A DNA stretch of 64,000 bases from Deinococcus sp. HSC-46F16. GTDB lineage: Bacteria > Deinococcota > Deinococci > Deinococcales > Deinococcaceae. This document shows, piece by piece, positions 35,677-55,294 of this stretch. The first letter of the stretch is position 1; the number at the start of each line of letters is the position of its first letter. The stretch lies in assembly GCF_024171495.1 (NCBI RefSeq), contig NZ_JALJZW010000002.1, positions 124,001-188,000 of the forward strand, given 5' to 3'. The notes under the pieces are model-generated. The model was not told the DNA's origin. It worked only from the letters and a program-made list of their open reading frames with translations, and ran no database searches. The position numbers and the translations under genes were made by a program.

Positions 35677-36370
35677 GCAGCGCTGCGTTAAACGCCTCCG
35701 GATTGTCGAGGTTGGAGAGGTGGGCGGCCCCCGGCAGGACCCGCAGCTCGCCGCGCCCCGCGTCCGCGATCTCCTGCGCGAGTTCCACGGGCGTGATCTC
35801 GTCGGCCTCGCCCACCAGCACGAGGAGGGGCACCTCCAGCCCGCGCAGGGTGTCGCGGTGCTCGCCCCGCACCGCCATTGCCCGCAGCGCCCCGGCGATG
35901 CCCTCACGGGAGGCCGACTCGATCATCGGGCGCACCCGGCGGAAGGTCGCGGGCGAGTGCTCCTTCTCGGCAGCCTCCACGATGAAGTCGCGGCCCTCTT
36001 CCTCCACCCGGTCGGCCTGCTCGCGGCGGTCTTCGGTCTTCTCCGGGTCGTCGGCCCGCAGGGACGTGTCGGCCAGCACCACGCGGGCGAACCTCTGCGG
36101 GGCCTGCCGCAACAGCTCCAGTGCCAGGTAGCCGCCCATGCTCAGGCCCACCACGGCGAGCGGCCCGCCCTCCGGCAACGTTCCGAGCAGGTCGCGGGCG
36201 GCGCCCTCCAACGTGGTGATCGCCCCCGCCTCTCCCCCAAAGCCGGGGAGGTTGGGGGCAATGACCCGGAAGCCCTCGGCCTCCAGCGCCGCCCGCTGGT
36301 CGTCCCACATGGCGGCGGAGAGGGGATAGGCGTGGAGGAGCAGGACAGTGCGGGGCGCGGGGCCAGTCAT
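35660..36370 (-). CDS. Alpha/beta-hydrolase
   Basis: A 236-residue hydrolase. The catalytic triad is visible: nucleophile Ser in GLSMGG near residue 75, an Asp in the GEADEITPV segment near 189, and a His in GAAHLSNLDNPEAFN near 215. The oxyanion region is LLHAYPLSAAMWD at the start. A small lid domain lies in the middle. It could be an esterase or a lactonase; the substrate is unknown. TAGCCT lies 6 bases before the ATG at 36370. Confidence 0.9.
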
Positions 36371-36431
36371 GGAGTCAGGCTAGGGTGCCGGGGGCGGGAG
36401 GGCCATTGAGCCGGCCTTGATAGGCTGCCCC

Positions 36432-37253
36432 ATGCCCGTCACGGTCACGCCCGCACAGCCACTGGAGTTGCTGCCGCAGTTCGCCACGCTGTACGGTGCT
36501 TCCGAGGACGACTTTCGCCCGGTGGCCGCCAGATTGGCCGGGGCCTGGGCCGCTCGGGACGGGGCCGGGAAACTGGTGGGCGCCTTGGGCCTGCGCCCCA
36601 GTCCGCACCACGGGACGGAATTGATGGGTGGGGCGATGCCGGGGCCGGAGCAAGGGGAGGCCGCGACCGCCCTCGCCCGGATCGCGCTGGAAGCAGTGGG
36701 GCGCACCTACGCCTTTGCGGAGCCTCACCTTTTCCCGGCGCACGCGCTGGAGGCGGTGGGCTACCGGGTCGCCGGGTTCTACCGCCTGCTCTGCGGCCCC
36801 ACGCCGAGCGGATCGGCACAGACGCCGGACGGGTTGCGGCTGTTGCCCCTCGCGGCCGTGCCCGATCTCTCCACCCGTATGGCAGGCCTCGCCACCTACC
36901 AGGACCGCATCGGGCACCACACCCCGGCCCCCGAACACGCCAAAGACGGCGCGGGCGGCTCCGACCCGGCCCTCAGCCTGATCGCACTGGACGCGGATGG
37001 GCGGGCGGCGGGGCTGTGCGTGGCCGGGGTCAGCGGGGATCAGGCCCACATTGGCTCGCCGGGCGTGCGCCCCGACCTGCGGGCCACAGGACTGCGCCGC
37101 GCCCTGCTGCTGGGCGTCTGTGCCCTGGCGCGGGAACGTGGCCTGGAACGAATCCGGGTGGAGAGCTGGGGCGACACGCCGCAGGAGCTGGCCGACGACC
37201 TCGCGCTGGGACTGGAGGTGGAAGAGGAAACCGCCATCTATGCGGCGGGCTGA
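36432..37253 (+). CDS. GNAT-family acetyltransferase, probable two-domain
   Basis: A 273-residue protein with two GNAT-like halves. The C-terminal half carries the acetyl-CoA loop region (VRPDLRATGLRRALLLG near 215-231), followed by RIRVESWGD. The N-terminal half (about 1-130) looks like a degenerate GNAT domain with a Pro/His-rich region. The substrate is unknown. TAGGCT lies 5 bases before the ATG at 36432, favouring it over an upstream TTG. Confidence 0.8.
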   Translation: MPVTVTPAQPLELLPQFATLYGASEDDFRPVAARLAGAWAARDGAGKLVGALGLRPSPHHGTELMGGAMPGPEQGEAATALARIALEAVGRTYAFAEPHLFPAHALEAVGYRVAGFYRLLCGPTPSGSAQTPDGLRLLPLAAVPDLSTRMAGLATYQDRIGHHTPAPEHAKDGAGGSDPALSLIALDADGRAAGLCVAGVSGDQAHIGSPGVRPDLRATGLRRALLLGVCALARERGLERIRVESWGDTPQELADDLALGLEVEEETAIYAAG

Positions 37254-37283
37254 ATCCCCTCCCGCCGCGCTACCATCCTCCCC

Positions 37284-38039
<756 letters not shown>

Positions 38040-38096
38040 AGCCCACGGCGCCGGGCATTACGGAGCGCGGGGCCACCCCCTCCCTACACTGTCCCC

Positions 38097-39821
<1,725 letters not shown>

Positions 39822-39839
39822 GGGCCTGCCAGAGCGGCC

Positions 39840-40328
39840 ATGCCAGACTGCCAGATGGTGTTTGCCTTCCCCACTCCCGAGGACGACTTCGAGCGCGAAC
39901 TGCTCAGCAGCATTCAAACGCATGGCTGGTCCGTCCTCAAAGTGCCTGCGGACGAGGAAGGCCCGGGGTTCGCCTTCACCCTGGGTCTGTGGGGCAACTA
40001 TGGCCACCCTGAGGTCATCATGGTGGGACTCGATCTCGACCTGATGCATCAAATCCTCAACCTCATTGGGGATGCTGTAAAGGCGGAACAACAGCGGTTT
40101 GAGGACGGTCAACACTATGCGGAACTGCTAGAGGACCTTCACTGCGCTTTTGTCGAGGTCGCGGCGAACCATTTCATGGAGTATCTGGGCACTGCCCTGT
40201 GGCTCTACGGGCAACAACCTTTTGAGGCCCTGCAATGCGTGTGGCCGGATAGAGAGGGACTGTACCCCTGGCAAGACGGCTTCAACCCCGAGTGGCGCGA
40301 GCTTCAACCCCTGTTGAGCACCCCCTAG
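39840..40328 (+). CDS. DUF4262-like protein
   Basis: A 162-residue soluble protein with the DUF4262 layout: an N-terminal helix with HGWSVLKVP, then GFAFTLGLWGNYGHPEVIMVGL, and a later HFMEYLGTALWLYG. The family function is unknown. Codon choice differs from neighbours (more AT-ending codons, many Gln and Asn), suggesting recent acquisition. It begins 18 bases after the kinase stop; ATG 39840 or 39855 may start it. It overlaps the convergent apaG by 4 bases. Confidence 0.82.
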   Translation: MPDCQMVFAFPTPEDDFERELLSSIQTHGWSVLKVPADEEGPGFAFTLGLWGNYGHPEVIMVGLDLDLMHQILNLIGDAVKAEQQRFEDGQHYAELLEDLHCAFVEVAANHFMEYLGTALWLYGQQPFEALQCVWPDREGLYPWQDGFNPEWRELQPLLSTP

Positions 40329-40720
40329 TTCAGCGTCCGCCCCCCCGCCTCCCCCACCAGCCCAAACGCCGGAATCGGCACCCGTGCCCGCACCCCCCAG
40401 GCGTCCTGCATCACGTAGTGGCCGCTCATCTGGCCGGGCGGGTCTTCCAGGGTGACGAAGGAGTCGTAGACGAAGACGCCGCCGGGGGCCAGCACGGGCT
40501 GCTCGCCCACCACACCCTCGCCGTCCACGACCGTGTGGCGGCCCGAGCCGTCCACGATGTCCCAGTGCCGGGCGAGCAGTTGCCAGGTGTCGTCCGAGTG
40601 GTTCTCGATACGGATGACGTAGGCGAAGAGGTGCCGCCCCGCCGCCGAATGCGCGGCGAGGTAGCTCACCTCCACGCCCACCCGCACGTCGGGGGCCGGG
40701 GCGTAGGCAGGATGGCTCAT
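40325..40720 (-). CDS. apaG: ApaG (DUF525) protein
   Basis: A 131-residue protein of the ApaG family, an all-beta domain that also occurs in eukaryotic F-box and PolDIP2 proteins; its bacterial role (linked to cobalt and magnesium or stress phenotypes) is unsettled. Visible family blocks are YVIRIENHSDDTWQLLARHW, VVGEQPVLAPGGVFVYDSF and GQMSGHYVM. TATCCT lies 6 bases before the ATG at 40720 (leaderless). It is divergent from the M42 peptidase, only 36 bases away. Confidence 0.95.
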   Translation of the reverse strand: MSHPAYAPAPDVRVGVEVSYLAAHSAAGRHLFAYVIRIENHSDDTWQLLARHWDIVDGSGRHTVVDGEGVVGEQPVLAPGGVFVYDSFVTLEDPPGQMSGHYVMQDAWGVRARVPIPAFGLVGEAGGRTLN

Positions 40721-40756
40721 GGGGCGAGGATAGCCGGGGAGCCTAGACTGGGCCGC

Positions 40757-41836
40757 GTGACCCAGGACAATCCGACCAGCAGTGCCCCCGCCACCATCAA
40801 CGAGGACTTCCTGTTCGCCCTGCTGCGCGAGGCCGCCCCCAGCGGCTGCGAGCGCCGCGCCGCCGACGTGTGGAAGCAGGAGGCGTCCACCTTCGCCCGC
40901 GTCTCGGAAGACCACTACGGCAACGTGTACGCCGAACTCGGCCCGGAAGACGGCCCAACCATTGCGCTGATGGGCCACCTCGACGAGATCGGGCTGATCG
41001 TCTCGCACATCGGGGACGGCGGATTGATCAGCGTGCTGGGCGTGGGCGGCTGGGACCCGCAGGTGCTCGTTGGTCAGCGCATCCGCCTGCTCGCGCCGGG
41101 CGGCGATCTCTTGGGTGTGATCGGCAAGAAGGCGATTCACGTGATGGAACCCGAGGACCGCAAGAACGCCTCGAAGCTCGAAGACCTCTGGATCGACGTG
41201 GGCCTGAGCAAGGAGGAGGTGCAGCAGCGCGTTCCGGTGGGCACCTACGGCGTCATCGAGCAGGGGCCGATCCGGGTGGGCGACAAGATCGTCAGCCGGG
41301 CGCTGGACAACCGGGTGGGCGGCTTTATCGTGCTCGAAGCCCTGCGGGCGCTGAAGGGCGCAGAGCTGAAACACCGGGTGGTCGCCGTGGGCACCAGCCA
41401 GGAGGAAATCGGCGTATTCGGGGCGCACGTCAGCGGGCACCGCCTGAACCCGGTCGCGGGCGTGGCGGTGGACGTGACCCACGAGACGGGGCAGCCCGGC
41501 GTGTCCGAGAAGAAGTACGGCACCGTGCCCTTCGGCTCGGGGGCCAACCTCAGCGTGGGGCCGATGACCAGCCCCGCCATCCTGCGCCAGATGCAGGACG
41601 CCGCCCGTGAGGAAGGCATCCCCTACACCCTCAGCGCGAGCGGGCGCTACACCGGCACCGACGCCGACGCCCTGACGCTGGTGCGCTCCGGTGTCCCCAC
41701 GGCGGTCGTGAGCATCCCGAACCGCTACATGCACTCGCCCTCCGAAATGGTGGACGTGCGCGACGTGAAGGCCTGCACCGACATCCTCGCGGCGTGGATT
41801 CGGCGGCTGGAGGGCGGGGAGGAGTTCCTGCGCTGA
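40757..41836 (+). CDS. M42-family aminopeptidase / cellulase-like metallopeptidase
   Basis: A 359-residue dinuclear metallopeptidase. The metal ligands are present: MGHLDEIGLIV near residue 78, ALDNRVGGF near 184, the catalytic EE pair in TSQEEIGVFGAHVS near 217, the Asp in VAVDVTHE and the final His in HSPSEMVDVRDV near 330. M42 enzymes form tetrahedral (TET) complexes that trim peptides. GTG at 40757 follows TAGACT by 7 bases. Confidence 0.93.
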   Translation: MTQDNPTSSAPATINEDFLFALLREAAPSGCERRAADVWKQEASTFARVSEDHYGNVYAELGPEDGPTIALMGHLDEIGLIVSHIGDGGLISVLGVGGWDPQVLVGQRIRLLAPGGDLLGVIGKKAIHVMEPEDRKNASKLEDLWIDVGLSKEEVQQRVPVGTYGVIEQGPIRVGDKIVSRALDNRVGGFIVLEALRALKGAELKHRVVAVGTSQEEIGVFGAHVSGHRLNPVAGVAVDVTHETGQPGVSEKKYGTVPFGSGANLSVGPMTSPAILRQMQDAAREEGIPYTLSASGRYTGTDADALTLVRSGVPTAVVSIPNRYMHSPSEMVDVRDVKACTDILAAWIRRLEGGEEFLR

Positions 41837-41900
41837 TGGCGGCGGCCGCATAGCGTTTTGGCGGATGGCCGATCGGTAGACCCGCGCCTACAATCTGCCG

Positions 41901-43142
<1,242 letters not shown>

Positions 43143-43158
43143 CGCAATAGACGAGACA

Positions 43159-43190
43159 AGCCCCTCACCTCACGCTCGGCGAGGGGTTCT
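43159..43190. terminator. Terminator between the MFS gene and dus
   Basis: AAGCCCCTC / GAGGGGTT hairpin with an inner CC/GG pair, followed by TCTTT on the plus strand; it can serve both convergent genes. Confidence 0.75.
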
Positions 43191-43230
43191 TTGTCGCTGC
43201 TCCTGCCCGTCTGTCAAATGCTGGAAGCGG

Positions 43231-44256
<1,026 letters not shown>

Positions 44257-44341
44257 CGCCCGGCAGTGTACGGGGTGGGAGCGGCTGGAAATGGGAAGGG
44301 AACCGCAGGCCCTCGCCCACGGTTCCCCGGCTCCTCTGCCT

Positions 44342-45601
44342 TTACTTTCCGGCCTTGTCGTCCCGCTCGGCAGGTTGCGCGACCTCGTCCTCGTGCCCGG
44401 CGCGGACGGTCTGACGCGGCTCCACGATCAGGCCGGGGCCAACCTTCGCGCCCGACTCCACGACGCTGTGCGCCCCGATCACGCTGAGGGGCGCGTCCGC
44501 CTCCTCGCCCCCGATCACCGCATCCGCCTCTACGACCGCCCCCTGGTCCACGATGGCGCGATTGACCCGTGCCCCGGCCTTCACGACCGCCCCCGGCTGC
44601 ACGATGCTGTCCCGGACACTGGCCCCCTCCTCCACGACCGCGTTGGGGCCAATCACGCTGCCCAGCACCTCGCCCGCGATCACGGCGCCGCCGCAGACAT
44701 AGGTGTGGTCCATCCGGGCGCTGCCGTGAATCCGCGTCGGCGGGCGGGCGATGGAACTGGTGATAAAGGGCCAGTCGGGCGTGTCCAGCGGGAAGCCCTG
44801 GCCGTCCAGAAAGTCCTGATGGGTCTGCATGTAGGCGTCCAGCGTGCCCACGTCCATCCAGTAGCCCTCCAGCGGAAAGGCGTAGGCGTCCCCCCGCGCG
44901 ACGAGGGCGGGCAACAGTTCCTCGCCGTAATCGCCCACTTCGCCCTGCCGCTCCAGCTCCTCCAGGGTGTCCATCAGAATGGCCGCGTCGTACACGAAGA
45001 CCTCAGCGGTCACGGTCTTCCCCAGCGGCTCGTCGGGTTTGTAGGCGAACTCGGTGACCTTGCCCTCCGCGTCCGCCCGCACGTTGCCGAAGCGGGTGGC
45101 CTGCGCCTCGTCCCCCAGGTCGGTGGTCACCATCGTGACGCTGGCCTCCCGGCGAACGTGCTCGCGGATCACGTCGGAGTAATCCAGCTTGTAGATGTGG
45201 TCGGCGCTCATGACCAGCACCACGTCGGGGGCGAACTCGCGCATCAGCGGCACGTGCTGGGCGAGGGCGTGGGCGTTGCCCTGCGCAAACTCGCCGTCCT
45301 CGTTCTCGGGGCTGGAAAAGGGCGGCATCACCACCAGCCCGCCGCGCGTGCGGTCGAGGTCCCAGGGCCGCCCGCCCGAGAGGTGGTCGTTGAGGCCGTG
45401 AGGCAGGTACTGCTCGACCACCCACACGTCCTGCACCCCGCTGTGGACGAGGTTCGAGAGCGAGAAGTCGATCAGGCGGTAGGTGCCCAGAAAGGGCACG
45501 GCGGGCTTGGCCCGTTCGGTCGTGAGGGGAGCGAGGCGGCTCCCCTTGCCACCGGCGAGGACGATGGCGAGGACCTTTTTTCCCGCGATGCGCGTATTCA
45601 C
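44342..45601 (-). CDS. glgC: Glucose-1-phosphate adenylyltransferase
   Basis: A 419-residue enzyme that makes ADP-glucose for glycogen. LAGGKGSRLAPLTTERAKPAVPF is the catalytic loop, DYSDVIREH and YWMDVGTLDAY are GlgC blocks, and the C-terminal part is a beta helix (NAVVEEGASVRDSIVQPGAVV). It supplies the glgA product at 34318. I chose the GTG at 45601 because homology starts there; a CAGACT hexamer lies 7 bases upstream, and the longer frame includes the promoter. Confidence 0.94.
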   Translation of the reverse strand: MNTRIAGKKVLAIVLAGGKGSRLAPLTTERAKPAVPFLGTYRLIDFSLSNLVHSGVQDVWVVEQYLPHGLNDHLSGGRPWDLDRTRGGLVVMPPFSSPENEDGEFAQGNAHALAQHVPLMREFAPDVVLVMSADHIYKLDYSDVIREHVRREASVTMVTTDLGDEAQATRFGNVRADAEGKVTEFAYKPDEPLGKTVTAEVFVYDAAILMDTLEELERQGEVGDYGEELLPALVARGDAYAFPLEGYWMDVGTLDAYMQTHQDFLDGQGFPLDTPDWPFITSSIARPPTRIHGSARMDHTYVCGGAVIAGEVLGSVIGPNAVVEEGASVRDSIVQPGAVVKAGARVNRAIVDQGAVVEADAVIGGEEADAPLSVIGAHSVVESGAKVGPGLIVEPRQTVRAGHEDEVAQPAERDDKAGK

Positions 45602-45725
45602 AGGGGTCAGTCTGCGGGGCTTTTCCCCGGCCGCACATGAGGGAGGGGTCGAGAGGAGTTTACCCCCCCTCCCACCTTCAGGCCCCGGCAAGGCACATGA
45701 GAAGCCCGCCGCCTACGCTGGTCCC

Positions 45726-45872
45726 ATGTTCGCACTTCTCGTCCTGATGGTCCTGCTCGCGCTGACGGCCCACGCTGCCGCCCGGCAGGCCCGGCTGAAT
45801 CTCGGCGCCGATGGCAGTAGCGGAGATACCCGCCGCACTCCGGCCCCTCCGCGCGGTGGGCACCCGGCCTGA
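45726..45872 (+). CDS. Possible small membrane protein (48 residues)
   Basis: A short frame starting ATG with TACGCT 6 bases upstream, the same leaderless signal as most genes here. The product has one hydrophobic helix (FALLVLMVLLALTAHAAA) and a polar, Arg/Pro-rich tail (ADGSSGDTRRTPAPP). It lies between divergent glgC and convergent mqnC. No homologue is recognised; the promoter and the helix are the only support. Confidence 0.45.
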   Translation: MFALLVLMVLLALTAHAAARQARLNLGADGSSGDTRRTPAPPRGGHPA

Positions 45873-46009
45873 CCGGACGCAGCTTCCAGAACTCACCCCG
45901 ATCAGCGGGAAAAGGCACACCCCCTCCAGTGGGCTGGGAGGCGGCGGCTGCGGTGTTTCCTCCATCGTCACAGCAGTCAGCGGGGTGAAGGGGCAGAGTT
46001 GGCCGCGCC

Positions 46010-47182
<1,173 letters not shown>

Positions 47183-47226
47183 GCCCGCACGCTAGCACCG
47201 CGCGGGGGCGTCAAGCGTCCCGGCCC

Positions 47227-47550
47227 TCACGCTCCAGCAGCGTTCTCGGGGACGAGCAGGAGGACCGTTCCCGCCTTGATGGGAAGGGCGGTCCAGGGTT
47301 CGGCGGGCGTGACCCGGTAGCCCTCGGCGGCCCGCAGGCGAACGAACTCGCCGTGGGGAAGGTCAAGCACGGCTTCTCCCGCGAGGCAGGTCAGCCAGCC
47401 CCTCACGGTGGGACCGCCCACCTTGCCCGGCAGCGCGAGCACCCGCAGCCCGCCGCCGGGGAGGGCCACCCACTCGCCCGGCGTGCCCCCCGCCAGCCGC
47501 GCGAGGTGCAGGGCCTGAGGCGGCTCGGGGCGGGTGGGCCGAGCGGGCAA
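47227..47550 (-). CDS. Small cupin-like protein coupled to topA
   Basis: A 107-residue beta-rich protein with a cupin-like outline (LPGGGLRVLALPGKVGGPTVRGWLTCLAGEAVLDLPHGEFVRL, then a YRVTPAEPWTALPIKAGTVLLLV strand). The metal histidines of classic cupins are largely missing, so it may be a binding module only. It begins with a TTG at 47550, 4 bases after the topA stop, with GGAGG 7 bases upstream inside the topA end. This makes translational coupling to topA likely. Confidence 0.75.
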   Translation of the reverse strand: MPARPTRPEPPQALHLARLAGGTPGEWVALPGGGLRVLALPGKVGGPTVRGWLTCLAGEAVLDLPHGEFVRLRAAEGYRVTPAEPWTALPIKAGTVLLLVPENAAGA

Positions 47551-47553
47551 GGC

Positions 47554-50490
<2,937 letters not shown>

Positions 50491-50766
50491 AAGAGAGGGG
50501 CTCCACCGGGGCGAAGTGCGCCGAGCGTAGCACGCCCTCTCCGGGGCGCACGGCGGTGTGGGATGCGATTGGGCGTGGGGCAAGTTCTCCATCTGCTGCT
50601 TAGGCGCAGACAGAAAGGGGCAGGATCGGAAACGCGACGTGTGCCTCTGGGTTCAGGGCTGACCGGGGCAAGCGAAGCGGCGCGAATCCTGCGTTTCCAG
50701 GGTGACCCGGCTTCCTGCCCTCGCCGTGCAGGACGACAGGCATGGCCCGTGCTACGCTCGGCTCCC

Positions 50767-51333
50767 ATGCGTGACCGGGGGTCCACCGCTTCGCTGCTGC
50801 CGCTGCTGGTGCTGCTCGGCTTGGTTCTCGGTTTTCTGCTGTTGCCGCGTGTGCCGACCCCCGCGAGTGCCCCCTACCCCACCGTCGTGGTGCTGGGGGC
50901 CGCGCAGTACGCGGGCACGCCCAGCCCGGCCTTTGCCCGGCGGCTCGACCACGCCCTCGCGCTGTACCGGGCAGGCGGAGTGCGCCGCGTCGTGGTGACG
51001 GGCGGGCGGCGGCCCGGCGACCCCCACTCAGAGGGCGAGGTCGGGGTCCGGTACCTGCGGGCAGCGGGCGTCCCGGCCTCGGCCCTGGTCGCGGAAACGG
51101 CCAGCCGCACCACGGTCGAGAACCTGCGCGGCGCCCGTGCCCTGCTGCCCCCCGCCACGCCCCTCACCCTGGTGACTGACTCAGCGCACACGCCCCGCGC
51201 CCTGGCCCTGGCGCACGCCCTGGACCTCACCGCCAATGCCAGCCCCAGCCCGCTGAGCCAGCCTCCCGCCGGGCGCTACCTGCTGCGGGAGCGACTGGCT
51301 TTGGTGGGGTATGCGGTGGTGGGGGTGCGCTAG
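50767..51333 (+). CDS. YdcF-like (DUF218) envelope protein
   Basis: A 188-residue protein of the DUF218/YdcF/ElyC family. One N-terminal helix (LLPLLVLLGLVLGFLLLP) anchors it. The domain has VVVLGAAQYAGTPSP at the start, VVVTGGRRPGDPHSEGEVGVRYL, ASRTTVENLRGARALL and LVTDSAHTPRAL, the conserved order of the family. Members act in envelope polysaccharide assembly. TACGCT lies 8 bases before the ATG. Confidence 0.9.
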   Translation: MRDRGSTASLLPLLVLLGLVLGFLLLPRVPTPASAPYPTVVVLGAAQYAGTPSPAFARRLDHALALYRAGGVRRVVVTGGRRPGDPHSEGEVGVRYLRAAGVPASALVAETASRTTVENLRGARALLPPATPLTLVTDSAHTPRALALAHALDLTANASPSPLSQPPAGRYLLRERLALVGYAVVGVR

Positions 51334-51360
51334 AGAAAGTGGTGTCGTGGAGCCGAGAAG

Positions 51361-51394
51361 AAGGTGGGAGACGTTCCGAAGCGTCTCCCACCTT
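51361..51394. terminator. Bidirectional terminator between the YdcF-like gene and murJ
   Basis: A perfect 13-base-pair stem (AAGGTGGGAGACG / CGTCTCCCACCTT) with an eight-base loop in the short gap between convergent genes. Confidence 0.85.
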
Positions 51395-51414
51395 CCTTCT
51401 ACAAGCCACACGCT

Positions 51415-52998
<1,584 letters not shown>

Positions 52999-53055
52999 GG
53001 GGCCAACTGTAGTGCGGGGAGCGGCCAGCCGCCAGCTTCCAGCGGCCCGCTCCGG

Positions 53056-54066
53056 TCAGTTCCCCGGACGTACCGGCAGCGGCTCGTACACGCTCTTGAC
53101 GCTGCCGTTGTCGAAGGTCACCTTGCCCGTCACGTTGATGCTGGTGTACACCCGCTCGGCCCGGACGCGCACGTTCAGCGGCAGGGTAAAGACCAGGCGG
53201 CTCCCCTCCTGCCGAAAGCGGGTCACGGTGCCCCCGGCAGAGGGCCAGCGGTCCACGCCGGGCAGGGTCAGCTTGCCGGTGCGCCCGCCCTCGCGGTATT
53301 CCAGCTCGTAGCGGAACTCGGCGGCGACTGGACGTGCCCCATTGGGAACCGTCTCGATCACGAGGTCACACAGGTGCGCCCGCCCCGCCACCAGCCCAGC
53401 GCGGGAGGCCCCGCTCACCGTGTCGCGGCAGGTCGTGAAATACCACTCGGTGAACTTGGGGGCACCGGCCGCCGGGGTGGAAGGGGTGGTCGCACGCGGC
53501 GCGGCCGTCGCCACCCGGCCGTAGGGCTGGCACCCGTTCACGCCCGCCCACGCCACGTCGAAGCCCCGCGCCGGGAAGGTGTAGGTCAGCGCCTGCCCCC
53601 CGGTCCGGCGGTTGACCCGCACCACCAGCCGCTTGCCCGCATTGAGCCCAGCGGCGATCTGCCGCACGACCGCGCCTTGAAAGCCGATATTGCGTGTCAG
53701 CACGTTCTCGCGGGTATCCACCACGCTCACGAGGTCCGAGTCGCGCAGCACGACGGCGGGGTCATCACCCAGCCGAATGGTCACGGCGGGTTTGAGGCCC
53801 GCGTAGGCCTCGTCCTCGCTCAGGAGGGCATTCTTGGTGGTCAGGGTGGCCCACAGCGCTGGGCGGTCGCGGTCGGCGCAGCGCAGGGCGAAGCGCGTCT
53901 GGCCGGAGGTATCGTTCACCTCGTCGATGACCACGCTGCCCGTATTCGCGTCGGTGATGGGGTCGCGGGCCGCCGAGTAGTAGGTGAAGGTGCCGGGCAC
54001 ACGGGTCGCCGCCAGCGCCATGCCGGACAGGGCCGCGCTGGCGAGCAGAAGGAGAGGTCGCCGCAT
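53056..54066 (-). CDS. Uncharacterised exported protein
   Basis: A 336-residue protein with a signal peptide (LLLLASAALSGMALAA). The mature part is beta-rich, with scattered cysteines (FALRCADRD, VNGCQPYG, FTTCRDTV, AHLCDLV) that could form disulfides. A Thr/Pro/Ala linker near residue 195 splits two domains. I do not recognise it. The start at 54066 fits the signal peptide; the upstream longer frame crosses the promoter. A 57-base gap separates it from murJ, so it may share that transcript. Confidence 0.75.
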   Translation of the reverse strand: MRRPLLLLASAALSGMALAATRVPGTFTYYSAARDPITDANTGSVVIDEVNDTSGQTRFALRCADRDRPALWATLTTKNALLSEDEAYAGLKPAVTIRLGDDPAVVLRDSDLVSVVDTRENVLTRNIGFQGAVVRQIAAGLNAGKRLVVRVNRRTGGQALTYTFPARGFDVAWAGVNGCQPYGRVATAAPRATTPSTPAAGAPKFTEWYFTTCRDTVSGASRAGLVAGRAHLCDLVIETVPNGARPVAAEFRYELEYREGGRTGKLTLPGVDRWPSAGGTVTRFRQEGSRLVFTLPLNVRVRAERVYTSINVTGKVTFDNGSVKSVYEPLPVRPGN

Positions 54067-54188
54067 GGCTCTACTGTGCCCCAGACGGGGCCGGGTCGGA
54101 GGCGCAAATCTGATAGCCCCCCTCCACATCTCCCCGCTGCCGTGCTATGCTCCCGGTCGCCCACTGGCCCCGGCCAGAGCAACCATAC

Positions 54189-54281
<93 letters not shown>

Positions 54282-54282
54282 A

Positions 54283-54316
54283 GAAACGCCAGCCCTGATC
54301 GGGGTTGGCGTTTTTC
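54283..54316 (+). terminator. Terminator of tRNA-Ser
   Basis: AACGCCAGCCC / GGGGTTGGCGTT hairpin followed by a T-run, 2 bases past the CCA. Confidence 0.85.
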
Positions 54317-54376
54317 GTGTGCCGTAGGCCCTTTGGCGGGCGCGGCCTGACCGGACGCCCCTTACGCTGAGTGACG

Positions 54377-55294
54377 ATGACAGACGCTCCGGTCCGCCTC
54401 CACGCCGACGAGATCGAGACGAACACGGGACTGGTGCGGCGCCTGCTCGCCACTCAATTCCCGGAGTGGGCCGACCTGCCCGTGCGCGTGTTCTCCTCGG
54501 CGGGCAGCGACAACGCGATCTACCGCCTGGGGGACGCCCTCGCCGTGCGGCTGCCCCGCCGTCCCAGTGCCGCCGGGCAGGTGGAGCAGGAGCTGGCGTG
54601 GCTGCCGCGGCTCGCCCCGCATCTCCCGCTGACGATTCCGGTGCCGCTGGCCCTGGGTCAGCCGGGCGAGGGCTCCCCCCTGACCTGGGGCGTGTACCGC
54701 TGGCTGCCGGGCGAACCGGCGTTCCGGGAGAACCTGACTGACTTTCCGCAGGCAGCGCGCGACCTGGCGGGCTTCATCCGAGCACTGCAAGCGATGGACC
54801 CGACAGGTGCACCAATGGCAGACTCAACTGGCGGAGAACGCGGCGCCCCCCTGCTGAGCCGTGACGCCTACACCCGCGAGAACATCGCCCGGTCGCCCGA
54901 CGATCTGGACCGGGTGGCCCTCACCGCAGCGTGGGAGGTGGCCCTGCAAGCGCCAGTCTGGGACGACGCCCCCGTCTGGATCCACGGCGACCTGAAATCC
55001 GACAACCTGCTGGCCGAGCACGGGCGCCTCAGCGCCGTGATCGACTTCGGAGCGCTGCGGGTGGGCGACCCGGCGTGTGAGCTGGCCGTGGCGTGGAACT
55101 GGCTGGACGCCGAATCGCGGCTGGTGTTCCGCGAGGCCGTGGGCTGCGACGAGGCAACCTGGGTGAGGGGGCGGGGCTGGGCGCTTTCTATCGCCGCCGC
55201 CGAGATTCCCTACTACCTGCACACCAACCCGGCGATGGTGGCGCGGTCGCGTTATGCCTTGTCGCAGGTGCTCCTCGACTCCCCCACCCGGTAG
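54377..55294 (+). CDS. Aminoglycoside phosphotransferase-like kinase
   Basis: A 305-residue APH/ChoK-type kinase. Its catalytic loop is IHGDLKSDNLL (HxDxxxxN), followed by VIDFGAL for the magnesium-binding DFG. An upstream VRLPRRP segment contains the basic ATP-binding position, which reads Arg instead of the usual Lys. The substrate is unknown; many chromosomal members phosphorylate metabolites. TACGCT lies 8 bases before the ATG at 54377. Confidence 0.9.
   Translation: MTDAPVRLHADEIETNTGLVRRLLATQFPEWADLPVRVFSSAGSDNAIYRLGDALAVRLPRRPSAAGQVEQELAWLPRLAPHLPLTIPVPLALGQPGEGSPLTWGVYRWLPGEPAFRENLTDFPQAARDLAGFIRALQAMDPTGAPMADSTGGERGAPLLSRDAYTRENIARSPDDLDRVALTAAWEVALQAPVWDDAPVWIHGDLKSDNLLAEHGRLSAVIDFGALRVGDPACELAVAWNWLDAESRLVFREAVGCDEATWVRGRGWALSIAAAEIPYYLHTNPAMVARSRYALSQVLLDSPTR

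Noticed and set aside
50491..50766. Minus-strand frame and a GGAAACGC/GCGTTTCC inverted pair before topA
   Set aside because: The frame is antisense to the YdcF promoter with no conserved motif, and the 8-base pair is about 50 bases apart without a plausible hairpin.
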